Below, one piece after another: positions 9,293 through 32,569 of a stretch of 64,000 nucleotides of DNA. The stretch is from Salvia splendens (Eukaryota > Streptophyta > Magnoliopsida > Lamiales > Lamiaceae): contig NC_056048.1 in the NCBI RefSeq assembly GCF_004379255.2, positions 10,811,197-10,875,196 of the forward strand. The letters run 5' to 3'. A model generated the notes under the pieces. That model saw only the letters and a list, made by a program, of their open reading frames with translations. It made no database searches and was not told the origin of the DNA. Every line of letters begins with the position of its first letter. The first letter of the stretch is position 1. Both the position numbers and the translations under genes were made by a program.

Positions 9293-12073
9293 ATTCTCCA
9301 CCTGAGGGCTCATCTCAGTTCTCGCACAAACATTGATCAACTTCTTGCAATGATCAAACTTGTCTCTACTTAGAGATTTAGTTAGCATATCTGCCGGATT
9401 GTGCAAGGTGTTAATCTTAACCACCTTCACCCTTCCCCTTTCAATCTCATCTCTAATAAAGTGCAACTTTATGTCTATATGCTTGCTCCTTTCATGGAAA
9501 CCCGGATGTTTAGCCAAGCATATAGCTGAGCTGCTGTCACAATGAATCACCATTGTTTCTTGGTCAAAACCAAAATCAGAAATTACTCCCTGGATCCAAA
9601 AGCTCTCCTGTACAGCTGCAGTGAGAGCTATATACTCTGATTCTGTAGTTGAGAGAGCAACTACACTCTGCAGACCTGATTTCCAACTGATCACAGTTCC
9701 AAACATGGTGAACAAATAACCTGTTTGAGACTTTCTGGTGTCCAGATTTGCAGCATAGTCTGCATCACAATACCCCTGCACAACCTCCTCAGATCCACCT
9801 TCCCAGCCATTGAACACAATCCCCCAGTCCTTAGTTGACTTCATGTACCTCAATATCCATTTAAGAGCATTCCAATGCTCCTTCCCCGGGTCTGCCATGT
9901 ATCTGCTAGTCACTGAGATAGCATGAGCAAGATCTGGTCTTGTACAAATCATAGTGTACATGATACTCCCAACAACACTAGCATAAGGGATAGCCTCCAT
10001 CTCATCAGCCTCTTGCTTAGTTTTAGGCGCTTGTTCCTTTGATAATCTGAAACTCTGGGACAAGGGTGTTGAGGCAGGTTTAGCATTCTCCATTCTGAAT
10101 CTCTGCATAACTTTGTCAATATAATCAGTTTGCAGCATCCACAGCTTCTTGCAGCCTCTATCTCTCTGAATATGTATGCCTAGGATCTTCCTTGACTCTC
10201 CTAGATCCTTCATTTCAAAGCTCGACTTCAGATCTTGTTTAACTTTCTGAATTTCTGTCATAGAAGGGCCTGCAAGTAGCATATCATCCACATAGAGTAA
10301 TAGGTAGGCAATGGGAGTCCTGCCTGCCTTCTTGATGTAAATACAATCATCATATTCTGATTTGGAGAAGCCAATCTTCTTCATCTGTGCATCAAACTTC
10401 TTATTCCACTGTCTAGGACTTTGCTTAAGTCCATAAAGACTTTTCTGTAGCAGGCACACCTTGCCTTCTTCTCCAGTCTTCACATAGCCCTCTGGCTGTT
10501 CCATAAAGATAGTCTCCTCTAGATCCCCATTGAGGAAGGCTGTCTTCACATCAAGCTGTTGTAGCTCCCAGTCTAGCTGGTTCACAACTGCCAACAAGAT
10601 CCTAATCGAAGTGTGCTTAACAACTGGAGCAAATACTTCATTGAAATCAATTCCTTCTTGCTGTGTGAAGCCCCTAGCCACCAGCCTTGCCTTGAATCTG
10701 ATTCTATCTTTATCAGTGGTCTCAATCTTTTTCTTAAACAACCACTTACAACTGATCAGCCTCCTTTCTTTTCCATCTGTAGTCAGTCTGGATTTATCCA
10801 CCAAAATCCATGTTTTGTTCTTGAGTAAAGATTCCATTTCCTCATTCATGGCTTCAATCCACCTTTCTCTGTCTTTACTCTTCATGGCTTCTTTATATGT
10901 GAGAGGATCTGCAATATCAATGCCCTCAGCAGCACAAAGTGCATAGTAGACCACATCAGAAAACCTTTCAGGTGGTCTTGTATTTCTTCTGCCTCTATCT
11001 CTTGCTATCTGGTACTCTCTGGCAGAATCTGCTGTAGGCTCATCAATTTTTCTACCTCGAGCTAGAGCACCATCATCCTCTGGTTCAGACTCACTTTCTG
11101 AGTCAGAGGCTCCACCTGCTCCTTGGCAAAGTCCCACTGGCTCCACCTTGAGGAAATCACTCTCAACTTCATTGGAGTCCAGCTTCCTTTTTAAGTATGG
11201 CATCTGATCCTCCAAGAACACAACATCCCTACTCACCACCACCTTCTGCCTACCAGGCTCAATGCACCAGAGCCTATACCCCTTAACACCCCTCTGATAC
11301 CCCAGCAATATGCATTTTAGAGCCCTAGCCTCAAGCTTACTTTGCCTAGCATGAGCATAGGCTGCACACCCAAACACCTTGTATTTTGAGTAGTCACTAT
11401 GGGCTCCATACCACATGTAATCAGGAGTCTCAGCCTTAAGGGCAGTAGATGGACACTTATTTATGAGATAGGCTGCTGTATACACAGCCTCTCCCCAAAA
11501 TCTGTTGCTCAGACCAGAACTGAGTAACAAGCACCTTACTCTCTCTAGGATAGTCCTATTCATCCTCTCCACAACACCATTTTGCTGGGGGTTACCAGGA
11601 ACAGTGCGGTGCCTCTTCATACCCTTCTCTTTGCAAAACAGATCAAACTCAGTAGACAGGAATTCCAAGCCATTGTCAGTTCTTAGGCATTTAACACTCC
11701 TTCCCTTCTCTAGCTCCACCTCTTTACACCATATCTTGAATTTTGTGAATGTCTCTGATTTTTCTTTCAGTATATACACCCACAGTTTCCTAGTGTAGTC
11801 ATCAATAATAGCAAGGTAGTATTTCCCACCACCAATTGAGCTTACAGGTGAAGGGCCCCAGAGATCACTGTGTATGTAGTCTAATGGGGCTGTAGAAGAG
11901 TGAATACCTGTAGGACAGGGTGCCTTCTTTGCTTTTCCAAGTATACACTGCTCACAGGGGTCCATCTTGTTGAAATCTCCAGAGATCAGGCCCTTCTTGA
12001 TGAGTTCTTTCAAGCTTCCTTCTGCTGGATGGCCCAATCTCTTGTGCCATAGCATTATGGAATCATCTGACAC
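9182..12073 (-). CDS. Copia pol: integrase, reverse transcriptase, RNase H
   Basis: This open frame of about 960 codons starts at the GAG-pre-integrase motif (LWHKRLGHP) with the integrase zinc residues CEQC, followed by the integrase core. Reverse transcriptase has the signature YVDDMLL and the C-terminal part has the RNase H start CDADYAANLDTRKSQTGYL. It lacks its own initiation codon and is really the downstream part of a single gag-pol frame, displaced by a one-base slip near 12,105 from the gag-protease frame. It has no stop before the polypurine tract: the frame continues about 36 codons into the 3' LTR and ends at 9,182. It acts in virus-like particles and integration complexes of the element. 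Confidence 0.9.
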   Translation of the reverse strand: MSDDSIMLWHKRLGHPAEGSLKELIKKGLISGDFNKMDPCEQCILGKAKKAPCPTGIHSSTAPLDYIHSDLWGPSPVSSIGGGKYYLAIIDDYTRKLWVYILKEKSETFTKFKIWCKEVELEKGRSVKCLRTDNGLEFLSTEFDLFCKEKGMKRHRTVPGNPQQNGVVERMNRTILERVRCLLLSSGLSNRFWGEAVYTAAYLINKCPSTALKAETPDYMWYGAHSDYSKYKVFGCAAYAHARQSKLEARALKCILLGYQRGVKGYRLWCIEPGRQKVVVSRDVVFLEDQMPYLKRKLDSNEVESDFLKVEPVGLCQGAGGASDSESESEPEDDGALARGRKIDEPTADSAREYQIARDRGRRNTRPPERFSDVVYYALCAAEGIDIADPLTYKEAMKSKDRERWIEAMNEEMESLLKNKTWILVDKSRLTTDGKERRLISCKWLFKKKIETTDKDRIRFKARLVARGFTQQEGIDFNEVFAPVVKHTSIRILLAVVNQLDWELQQLDVKTAFLNGDLEETIFMEQPEGYVKTGEEGKVCLLQKSLYGLKQSPRQWNKKFDAQMKKIGFSKSEYDDCIYIKKAGRTPIAYLLLYVDDMLLAGPSMTEIQKVKQDLKSSFEMKDLGESRKILGIHIQRDRGCKKLWMLQTDYIDKVMQRFRMENAKPASTPLSQSFRLSKEQAPKTKQEADEMEAIPYASVVGSIMYTMICTRPDLAHAISVTSRYMADPGKEHWNALKWILRYMKSTKDWGIVFNGWEGGSEEVVQGYCDADYAANLDTRKSQTGYLFTMFGTVISWKSGLQSVVALSTTESEYIALTAAVQESFWIQGVISDFGFDQETMVIHCDSSSAICLAKHPGFHERSKHIDIKLHFIRDEIERGRVKVVKINTLHNPADMLTKSLSRDKFDHCKKLINVCARTEMSPQVENCNNGVLISVGRRREEEGSSALSSALSSALSREDSWS

Positions 12074-13305
12074 TGCATTGCTTTCTCCATCAACGGCCTT
12101 ACCTTCAGATAATAGAGAATGTGCTCTCTGTCAGCCTCCATCATCACTGCATTCCCAGATTTCACAAGCATCTTTCCCTGACTCATCAATATGGTGAACC
12201 CTTTCTCCTCCAGCATTCCCAATGAGATGAGATTTCTTTTCACTTCCGGAATATACCTCACCCCAGTTAGGATCTTTATAGAGCCATCTTGCAAACTTAG
12301 CTTCACTTTCCCTATCCCTTTGATCTGACACACATGGTTATTTCCAAGAACTACAGTCCCTGATGCTTCCTGAAGATCATGAAACCAAGATTTGTTGGGG
12401 CACATATGGAAGCTGCACCCTGAGTCCATTATCCACCTGTGACTGATCCCATTATCACTTACATTCATGAGTTGAGCAGGGGGATCAGTACTCTCTACAC
12501 AATCAGAAGTGTTGTGGCCCTCAGAGGCTAGTTTTCTCTTCCAGGCATGGCAGTCCTTCTTCAAGTGCCCTGGTTTCTTGCACCAAAAACATGCTCTGGT
12601 TTCCTTCTGAGCATCAGAACTTGAGGGTTTAGAGCCCTCAAACTTTTTCTTGAAGTTCTGCTTTTTGAACTTCTTCACATTCAAGGCCTCTGCTGCTTGA
12701 ACATTGGAGCTTGCAGAGCTTCTGCTGGTAGTCTTCTGGAGTTCCTTAGCCATCAAGGCCGAGTAGACTTCTGCATAGGTGATAGGCTTATCTCTGCCAT
12801 AGATAATTGCATCACTCACCTGGTCATACGAGCTAGGCAAGGCATTCAATGTGAGAATGGCCTTGTCTTCATCTGAAATTTTAACATCCACAGAGCCCAG
12901 ATCATCAATGATCTTATTGAACTCCTCCAACTGCTCTATGATAGATTTTTCACCAGAAAAACTATAGGCATAGAGCCTCTTCTTGAGATACAGCCGGTTA
13001 GCCAAAGATTTTGCCAGGTAAACTTCATCTAACCTGTTCAAGATCTCCACCGCAGTCTTGGCTTCTTGAACTTCCCTCAAGACCTTATCTCCAAGGCACA
13101 GAATCACTGCAGAATGTGCCTTGAGCTGCATCTCCTCCATCCTTGCCTGAGCTTTATCATCAAGCATTGGAGCCTTTCCTTTCTCTTCTGTATTTGCAAG
13201 AACTGCGGCCAAGCCTTGTTGAATCAAGACCGCCTTCATCTTCATCTTCCACAGGCTATAATCATTCTTGCCTGTGAACTTTTCTGCATCAAGCCTTGCT
13301 GCCAT
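12055..13305 (-). CDS. Copia gag and protease
   Basis: The 416-codon frame starts with ATG 65 bp inside the 5' LTR boundary. It contains the copia gag domain (UBN2/DUF4219-like, starting with the aromatic-rich NDYSLWKMKM segment). A CCHC zinc knuckle, CFWCKKPGHLKKDCHAW, sits near residue 237, and the aspartic protease motif DSGCSFHM near residue 297. It ends prematurely in the spacer between protease and integrase; the downstream frame overlaps its last 19 bases. Copia elements normally make gag and pol as one polyprotein, so the break most likely inactivates this copy unless frameshifting occurs. Confidence 0.9.
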   Translation of the reverse strand: MAARLDAEKFTGKNDYSLWKMKMKAVLIQQGLAAVLANTEEKGKAPMLDDKAQARMEEMQLKAHSAVILCLGDKVLREVQEAKTAVEILNRLDEVYLAKSLANRLYLKKRLYAYSFSGEKSIIEQLEEFNKIIDDLGSVDVKISDEDKAILTLNALPSSYDQVSDAIIYGRDKPITYAEVYSALMAKELQKTTSRSSASSNVQAAEALNVKKFKKQNFKKKFEGSKPSSSDAQKETRACFWCKKPGHLKKDCHAWKRKLASEGHNTSDCVESTDPPAQLMNVSDNGISHRWIMDSGCSFHMCPNKSWFHDLQEASGTVVLGNNHVCQIKGIGKVKLSLQDGSIKILTGVRYIPEVKRNLISLGMLEEKGFTILMSQGKMLVKSGNAVMMEADREHILYYLKVRPLMEKAMQCQMIP

Positions 13306-13369
13306 CTCTGAAACCGTTTGATCCTCTGCAAATCAGCTTCAATATCCCCTTCCCACAGACGGCGCCACT

Positions 13370-13997
13370 TGTTGGGATTCAATACGCACAAGACTTTCAC
13401 ACACTCAGGTGAATCACACACACACTCACAGTTGTATGATAACTCACAACGCAGAAGAACACACACTCACACTTAGAGTATCGAAGATGGTAATCTTGGA
13501 GAGAAAACTTGAAAACTCTTTATTGATTTTCACTACTAACTACGTACATGGTTTTGAGCTATTTAAAGCTCTACAATCAAGTAGCAACTGCTACTAACTA
13601 ACTACAAGAAGAATCAAGAAAGCAAGAAGAATAACTGCTACATCTCGGCTAACTAACTGCTGCACCAACGGCTAGTTTCTCTAGGCCGAACTTCCTTCTC
13701 GGTTCAAGACCGAACTGTTGCTTCTTCTTTTTTCGGCTCAAGACGAACTCTATTCTTGACTCAAGACCGAACTTTCTTTTCGGCTCACAACCGAGCACTC
13801 TCTTCGGCTCACAACCGAGCTCCCTTCTCGGTTCACAAACCGAACTCCTTTCTCGGTACACAAACCGAACTCCTTTGCTTCTCGGCTCAAGACCAACTGT
13901 CTTCTCGGCTCAAAGCCGAACTCAAAGCCGAGCTCAAAGCCGAGCTTCCTTCTTCTTCTCTTCTTCTTCCAACTGAAATGAGCACTCCATTATTACA
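13370..13997 (-). repeat. 5' LTR of the copia element
   Basis: This LTR supplies the promoter of the element on the minus strand; a TTTAAATA-like box is present on that strand near 13,560. It holds the same quasi-palindromic unit array as the 3' LTR. It is flanked outside by the CTTAA target duplication at 13,998-14,002. Confidence 0.93.
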
Positions 13998-14159
13998 CTT
14001 AAAACTAGTAGAAGATGGCTATATATGGGGTGTGGTTTCTAAGGTCTTGATGTGGCCTCTTGCCTGGGAATCGAAGGACTTCTTCCGATCGAGGACCCGT
14101 ACTTGACTCGAGGCCACATCTTTAAGAGTAAAGTTGTATAAAGTCTCTGGCATTTCAAA

Positions 14160-14275
14160 TCGGGCTAATGGCCAAAAGAATCATAAAGTTTGGTCAAATT
14201 CTAGTTAATCACGCAACTTTAAAAAATGGCTAATTATATCATAACTATGATATTTTCATAATTGTCCCGTGGTCT
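14160..14275. repeat. Dispersed AT-rich repeat, copy 3
   Basis: This is the clearest copy: GGGCTAATGGCCAAAAGAAT, CATAAAGTTTGGTCAAATTC, ACTTTAAAAAATGGCTAATT and TTTTCATAATTGTCCCGTGG. The same blocks recur in diverged form at 2,421 and 5,741. The family is unknown to me. Confidence 0.45.
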
Positions 14276-14740
14276 ATGATTGGGGGGAATTATGTAATGC
14301 TTTTTGCAAAGGAAAAGTATCATGTGAAAAAAACATTTGGAAAATTTAAATGACGTCAATTAATAAATTGTTTCAGTTACGTTTTTAACTTTCACATATG
14401 TATGTTTTGATAAATTCAGAAACGTAGCATCATGAAAAAAATTTTAAAAAAATATTCTATACGACGTATTGTAGTTCCAACTTGATTCAAGCTACCAAAC
14501 TTTGTAACATCTCTTACTCAATTGTCAAATGCTGAGTAGTGGTATGTACTCCATACTTGGCCACTAGCAAAAAATGTGCGCACAGCTTAGCTTTGTTCAT
14601 GGTACACCATAGAAATATATCATTGACACGAGTTTTAATTCGTGATTAGTAAAGTAAAAGAGAATGAAGAAAAATAGTTGAAATTGTACAGTGGATTGTG
14701 GGTCACTAAAATGATAAAGTAAAAGAGAAGGAGAAAATGT

Positions 14741-14980
14741 TACTCCCTCCTTCCTCCATTAATTATCCACTTTGATTCCGATACAGGTTTTAAGAAATGT
14801 GAAAGAAAGTGGGTTAAAAAGTTAGTAGAATATGAGTCTCACTTTTATTTATTAGTTTTATAATAAAATGTGAGTGGAATAAATTAGTGGAATGTGAAGC
14901 CTACTTAACATAGATATGGACTATTTCTATTGGACCGAAAAAAAAGAAATATAGCTTGTTTCTATGGAATGGATGGAGTA
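14741..14980. mobile_element. Stowaway-like MITE
   Basis: The 240-bp element starts TACTCCCTCCTTCCTCCATT and ends GGAATGGATGGAGTA. The internal AAATGTGAAAGAAAGTGGGT and GTGAGTGGAATAAATTAGTG match the copy at 812-1067. It is non-coding. Confidence 0.75.
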
Positions 14981-15563
14981 ACTTAACATCTACAATCCTA
15001 AATTTAAGCTAATGTACAAAATATATGAGCTTTACAACATTTTTGCTAGTGTGCCACGTGTAGGACTAGAGTTATCAAAAGTGGTCCCAAGGTAGATGCT
15101 CTATTAGCGAGTTCACACCATAGAAAATACTTATCACAAAAGTATGACATCCTTTGATTTATAAATTGGAAATTGGTCACCAAATTATCAACTTTCACAA
15201 AAGTATGTACTACTAGTATTTTTAATCTTTAAAGTCATCTTCAAAATTATTACTTTTTTTTAACTGTGCGGATTTTTCGTACAAAAAATTTTCGACATAA
15301 ATTTTCCTATATACAATACCATCCATATCATCATCAATTTCATTTTCCCTACAAGATCAAAATGTTGATAATTATTACGACCACTTTTAATGTTTACGAA
15401 AAATACAAGACTTGTGTGAAATTTCATAATTTTTCTGATGAATTTCCATTTATAAAAACATATACCAATAATAATTTAATAATAGTAGTATAAATTTAAA
15501 ATGTTCAAACTGTGACAATCAAGAGAACTGAGTCTGCACCAATTTCAAGCAAAGAAGCTAAAG

Positions 15564-18209
15564 ATGAAGAAGTTGGCGGCGGCTATTTCGATCGCAATTT
15601 TGGCGGTTGCCTCTGCCTCGGCACTGCGGCATATGCGGGAGACCAGCTATTTGAGCAAGGAAGAGCACTGGATTAATCAAACTATTGATCACTTCTCTCC
15701 CTACGTAACTTCCTTCTCCATATCAATTCATTGTTGCACTTCACATGGAAATTCTTGTTCATCTTCAATTTAGTTTTCTCCTAGTAGGAATGGAAAGTGT
15801 GTAGATTGCGGCTTCAATTTCACCTTACTCATATGTCTAGCAATTGCACCATGCTCCAACTAGAGTGTCTTTGCAGGACCGCACCCAATTTGCTCAACGC
15901 TATTATGAATATCTCCATGAGTTTCATTCTCCTGATGCTCCAATATTTCTTATCATCTGTGGGGAATCTTCTTGTAATGGGATTAGTAATGACTATTTGG
16001 GGGTAAGTTTGCAGTCCCATGAAACTGAAATATACTAACAGAACTAGGAAAAAAGGGCTCTGTTTACAACAACTCATTTACTTTTAACATATGATTCTAG
16101 GTGGAAATGTTTCTTCACCTTGGAAGCTCAATAGGTTCTAGCAAAAAAGTTTGGAGCAGCTGTGGTTTCTCTTGAGCATCGTTACTACGGGAAGAGCTAC
16201 CCTTTCGGATCATTCAGCATGGATAATCTGAGATATCTTTCGTCGAAACAAGCCCTGTTTGATTTGGCTGTTTTCAGGCAGTATTATCAGGAATCCTTAA
16301 ATGCAAAGCTCAACAAATCAACACACAATCCATGGTTTGTCTTTGGCATCTCATACGCGGGAGCCCTAAGTGCGTGGTTCCGCCTCAAGTTCCCGCATCT
16401 TACCTGCGGAAGTCTTGCTAGCTCAGCCCTTGTTCTTGCTGTTTACAACTTCACCAAGTTTGATCAGCAGGTCAAGGAAAACTCATTAAATCATCTGTTT
16501 TGTTACCTCCTTACTTTGCTTTAAAGTTGTATACGATCCGTTTCTTGATCCGGTGATATTTTTGTGCAGGTTGGTGAATCCGCTGGTCCAGAATGTAAAG
16601 CTGTGTTGCAAGAAATTACCAATCTTGTTGAGCAGAGACTTGAATCTAACCAGAAAGAGCTAAAGAAATTATTTAACGCATCCAAGGTAGAAAAGATTAG
16701 TAAGTTTATGACATACTTTGAAATTGTTGCAATCTTTATTTTAACTACCTTGTTACATTTTCTGACTGATGTCAAGTGGTTTTATTCTAAGCTTGAGTAA
16801 TTCATTTAGAAGTCCTGCTTTCCACTATGAGTTTCATTTTGTGTGGAATCTCGGATCGTATTATGGAGTTCAATGATGACTTGATTTGTATTACAGCTAT
16901 CAAACGATGGCGACTTCTTGTATTTTCTGGCAGATGCAGCAGTCACAGCGGTACGTGAATATACATCTTTGTACAATAGAAACTTATTGTTTTCTGGACC
17001 AGTTTTAGCATGGTTTGCGGTTTTCAGATTCAATATGGTGATCCAGATGAACTGTGCAATCCTCTTACTGAAGCAAAGAAAGCTGGCGAAGATTTAGTGG
17101 TAAGCCGTTCTTTTTTCTCTAGTTGTACCTAGCAAGAAAGTTTGCACGGTTGTGGTTTGGTTCTCTTCGAACTCTATCACGGAAGCACCATTTGTGCTGC
17201 TGATATTTTCTTGTTCAGGAAGCATATGCCAAATATGTGAAGGAGTATTACATAGACTATATTGGTGTCGATGTTGAGGCTTACGGGCAACAGCAGTTGA
17301 AGAGAGCCAAAATAAGCGATAGCAGTTCTGCTCGCTTGTGGTGGTTCCAAGTGTGTACAGAAGTTGCATATTTTCGAGTCGCACCAGCAAATGATAGTAT
17401 CCGTTCGTCAAAAGTCGACACTAGGCAAGTCTACGCGTTTTCCTTTTCTTCCTGGCGTTGCGTTAAATTGAGTAAGCAATTTAAATTGCAGATACTATTT
17501 GGATCTCTGCAAAAAGGTCTTTGGGAATAATATGCCTGGCCCTGATGTTAACGCGACAAACCTATATTATGGAGGCAAAGATATTGCTGGTAACATCATT
17601 TAACTGTTTTCTCTTATCAAAGAAGCTCATCGTGGACTGATTCGTTGTCTTTTTCATTAACTTAGGTTCAAAAATAATCTTCACGAATGGTTCACAAGAC
17701 CCTTGGCGGCATGCATCTAAACAGACATCTTCACGTGGCAGTGAGTCCAAACACTGTGTAGCTTGATAACTTTTCCAGAGTCTATACATATTTCTCTCTA
17801 TTTAAAGGATGCTTTAATAGGAAGATGATTCAACAATGTTGGCAGAGTTGTTTCACCATTGTTGTGTGCTTTATCAAAACCTGTTCCTCTTCGCTTTTCA
17901 GTGCCTGCATACATTATCAAGTGTCACAACTGTGGGCATGGAGCGGACATGCGTGGCTGTCCTCAGTCTCGTTTGGTTCCCAAGGGTATGTTGTGTGGGT
18001 TAGGCTCTCGTATTTGGTCGTGCTCATCAACTGCCATTTCGCTAGTTTCCTTTTCACATTCGAAAGTTCTTCCTGTCGTGTTCCGTGTTTCAGGTGATGC
18101 AAAGAACTGCGCATCCCCAGACGCGGTCAATAAAGTAAGACGGGATATCATCACCCATATTTATCAGTGGCTATCGGAATGTCAGTTTTCGGGTGTAAGC
18201 GCCATGTAA
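15564..18209 (+). CDS. Serine carboxypeptidase S28 family protein, EDA2-like
   Basis: Eleven inferred exons (15564-15704, 15877-16002, 16135-16470, 16570-16686, 16897-16950, 17028-17099, 17219-17424, 17492-17589, 17666-17740, 17902-17985, 18094-18209) join in phase to about 474 residues, near the size of plant EDA2-like proteases. The N-terminus (MKKLAAAISIAILAVASASA) is a signal peptide, so the product is secretory, vacuolar or apoplastic. The S28 family cleaves Pro-X bonds at the C-terminus of substrates. The putative triad is Ser162 in GISYAG, Asp395 in NGSQDPW and His421 in CHNCGHG. The EHRYYGKS motif near residue 104 is also diagnostic. Exon 7 ends with a GC donor (ACTAG|GCAAGT). No stop or frameshift breaks the model, so the gene looks intact. 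The substrate is unknown. Confidence 0.93.
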
Positions 18210-18323
18210 AATATAGGGTATAAATTGAGAACTTCAGGCCATGTTAATTCTGTATGTATTCAACTTCAGTAGTTATGTATAGTTATGTTTTATTGTAAGA
18301 GACATTGAAACAAAGAAGTGATA

Positions 18324-18329
18324 AATAAA
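18324..18329 (+). terminator. Polyadenylation signal of the S28 protease gene
   Basis: AATAAA lies 115 bp after the stop codon, in a T/A-rich 3' region, a plausible near-upstream element for cleavage and polyadenylation. Confidence 0.5.
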
Positions 18330-18484
18330 GAGCATATTCTCGCCTGTTTCATTATTTGTGTGTCCTCAGATTAATTCATACCCGAGAGTTGTTCAATATT
18401 GATTTAATAAAAAGAGTTTTTAGTGTCAAACATTTGGTGATACTTTTCCCATAGTCTGATCAAGACATTCACCACACAGCTTAG

Positions 18485-19400
18485 TAACTGTATCCCTTAA
18501 CCAACAATTCCTTCTTGGCCTCCTCGGATTCGCCCTGTCCGGTGTACTTTCCAAGCTGGGCAAGCGAGTTTAACTTCGCTCTGAGGAGGAGAGCGTCTTG
18601 AGCGGCCTTCGCGTTCTTAGGCCTTTCCCCTCACGTTCTGCAAGGCACGTGCGTGCCACAAGTTTGGGGCCTGGTCATCGCGTTCAATTTGAGTGTGACC
18701 TCAACCTTGATTGTCCTCCGGTTAAGAACCGATGATTAAGAACAAACTAGGGTTCTGATTTTTCTTGGCTCAATTTTCAAAAAAATATATACTTCCTCCG
18801 TCCCATAACTTTCCATTTTCGTCTGCCCCATTAAAAATAGCACACTTTTATTTTTGGTATACTCCTTTCTCTCATTACTATACTAATTGTATAGTAAAAG
18901 CTATATCATCCTAAAGGTTTCTATTACTATGGGACGGGGGGATGAACAACTACAATTAAGAAACATAAGAGTTGATGATACTACGTTACAAGACTTGCCT
19001 TTTATACACAAACCATTTTACTAGGTTTCAACAGAATTCCTTCAAATAAGACATTGGTTTAGGGCTATGTAGAATTAAACCTCTTCCCACACATGTTGAG
19101 CATCCTTGAACATTCTCTCGATTGCATATTCACCATCATCAAGCAAGATCTCTGGCTCAAAAATGGGGCCCAAACCGTTGTCTTAAAATATCAAGAAATA
19201 AACCACAAATAACGGCTTAGTTAAATTACGAGAAAAATATAACATAGTTTACCGTACTTGCGAGATAGCAGCATATTGAGCAAGGCCGCTTGCAGCCGCC
19301 TTCATGACTAGTGCAGACGGACAGTTGGGAATGCTCACAACAATCCTCCTTCAAACACGAGATCGACATGACACCAACATGTGTTAAGGTTATATACTGA
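18485..19400 (-). pseudogene. Fructose-bisphosphate aldolase (class I, plastid-type) pseudogene
   Basis: Two separated blocks on the minus strand match class I aldolase. At 19,255-19,360 the text encodes VVSIPNCPSALVMKAAASGL followed by AQYAAISQ. At 19,070-19,190 it encodes DNGLGPIFEPEILLDDGEYA and a VWEEV segment followed at once by a stop. At 18,490-18,740 it encodes the C-terminal part, with ALQNV, KNAKAAQDALLLRAKLNSLA, QLGKYTGQGESEEAKKELLV and KGYSY before a stop. Frameshifts occur around 18,620-18,720, and the middle of the protein is missing, replaced partly by a Stowaway MITE. An intron-like gap between the first two blocks suggests a DNA-level copy rather than a processed one. It cannot encode a working Calvin-cycle enzyme. 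Confidence 0.82.
18790..18945. mobile_element. Stowaway-like MITE inside the aldolase pseudogene
   Basis: The short element starts TACTTCCTCCGTCCCATAAC and ends TACTATGGGACGGGGGGATG, an imperfect terminal inverted repeat. It lies where the middle of the aldolase coding sequence has been lost. Confidence 0.6.
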
Positions 19401-19975
19401 AAAAACATGTTTTGGGCTACGTTGTTTTCTAAAACCTTATTTCCTTTTATTAATGAGAAATAAGTTACTGTAATTTTTTATCTGAGTTGCCTTTTATATT
19501 CTAGTGATTATATTATTTACAAACAAGTTACATTGTGGGACGGATGGAGTGCTAGATTCATTCTTGATCCGTCTACAATCTCACTCTTTGAAAAATGAAA
19601 GACGAAATAAGCAATTAATACCATCTTTCGCAGAAAGGCAACTATGTTTACACCTGCTAACATAAATATACAAGTTGAATATATGTTCAAGCACTGGAAA
19701 TCATGTACAAGAGAAAGTAAGGCATGCCCGATCACCATTCTACTGTACAGCACCATGTTCCTGCAAAAACATCACCGCAAGTTTCGACAGTGAGTTGACA
19801 AACAACACCAGCGGCTCACAAAAAGCATTGAAGCGTTCAAAGTTTCATATTGGATTGTGTTGATTCAGTCTTAAAGATGCTATTGCAGTTCAATAATAAT
19901 GAACTGTACTTATTATAAGACTGAAATATAAGCACCGAGGAGAGAGCTCACACGATGTACACCTGCTTGGCGGAA
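19401..19975 (-). other. 3' flank and probable 3' UTR of the UPF0183/PHAF1 gene
   Basis: No exon is recognisable between the aldolase pseudogene and the UPF0183 stop codon. A fragment, GGGACGGATGGAGTG near 19,537, looks like the end of another decayed Stowaway element. The part nearest 19,975 should be the 3' untranslated region of the minus-strand gene. Confidence 0.45.
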
Positions 19976-32557
<12,582 letters not shown>

Positions 32558-32569
32558 ATTCTTCCCCCT

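Larger units (their letters stand above)
8665..13997 (-). mobile_element. Full-length Ty1/copia LTR retrotransposon
   Basis: The element is 5,333 bp with 628-bp LTRs and a perfect target duplication CTTAA (8,660-8,664 and 13,998-14,002). LTR ends read TG...CA. The coding strand is minus, so the 5' LTR is at high coordinates. Next to it the minus strand reads AGTGGCGCCGTCTGTGGG, a TGG-type primer-binding site that is not the initiator-Met type. The internal region encodes gag, protease, integrase, reverse transcriptase and RNase H in copia order, broken once by a frameshift near 12,105. The two LTRs differ by only a few bases that I noticed (such as ATATGC versus ATACGC near the ends), which implies recent insertion. 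Confidence 0.95.
14003..15563. other. Intergenic region upstream of the S28 protease gene
   Basis: I see no gene in this stretch. It contains a copy of the dispersed AT-rich repeat (14,160-14,275), a Stowaway-like MITE (14,741-14,980) and AT-rich unassigned sequence. About the last 300 bases probably hold the promoter and leader of the gene starting at 15,564. Confidence 0.6.

Noticed and set aside
18485..18760. A short independent protein gene ending KGYSY
   Set aside because: The text matches the C-terminus of class I aldolase, and other aldolase blocks lie upstream in the right order and strand.
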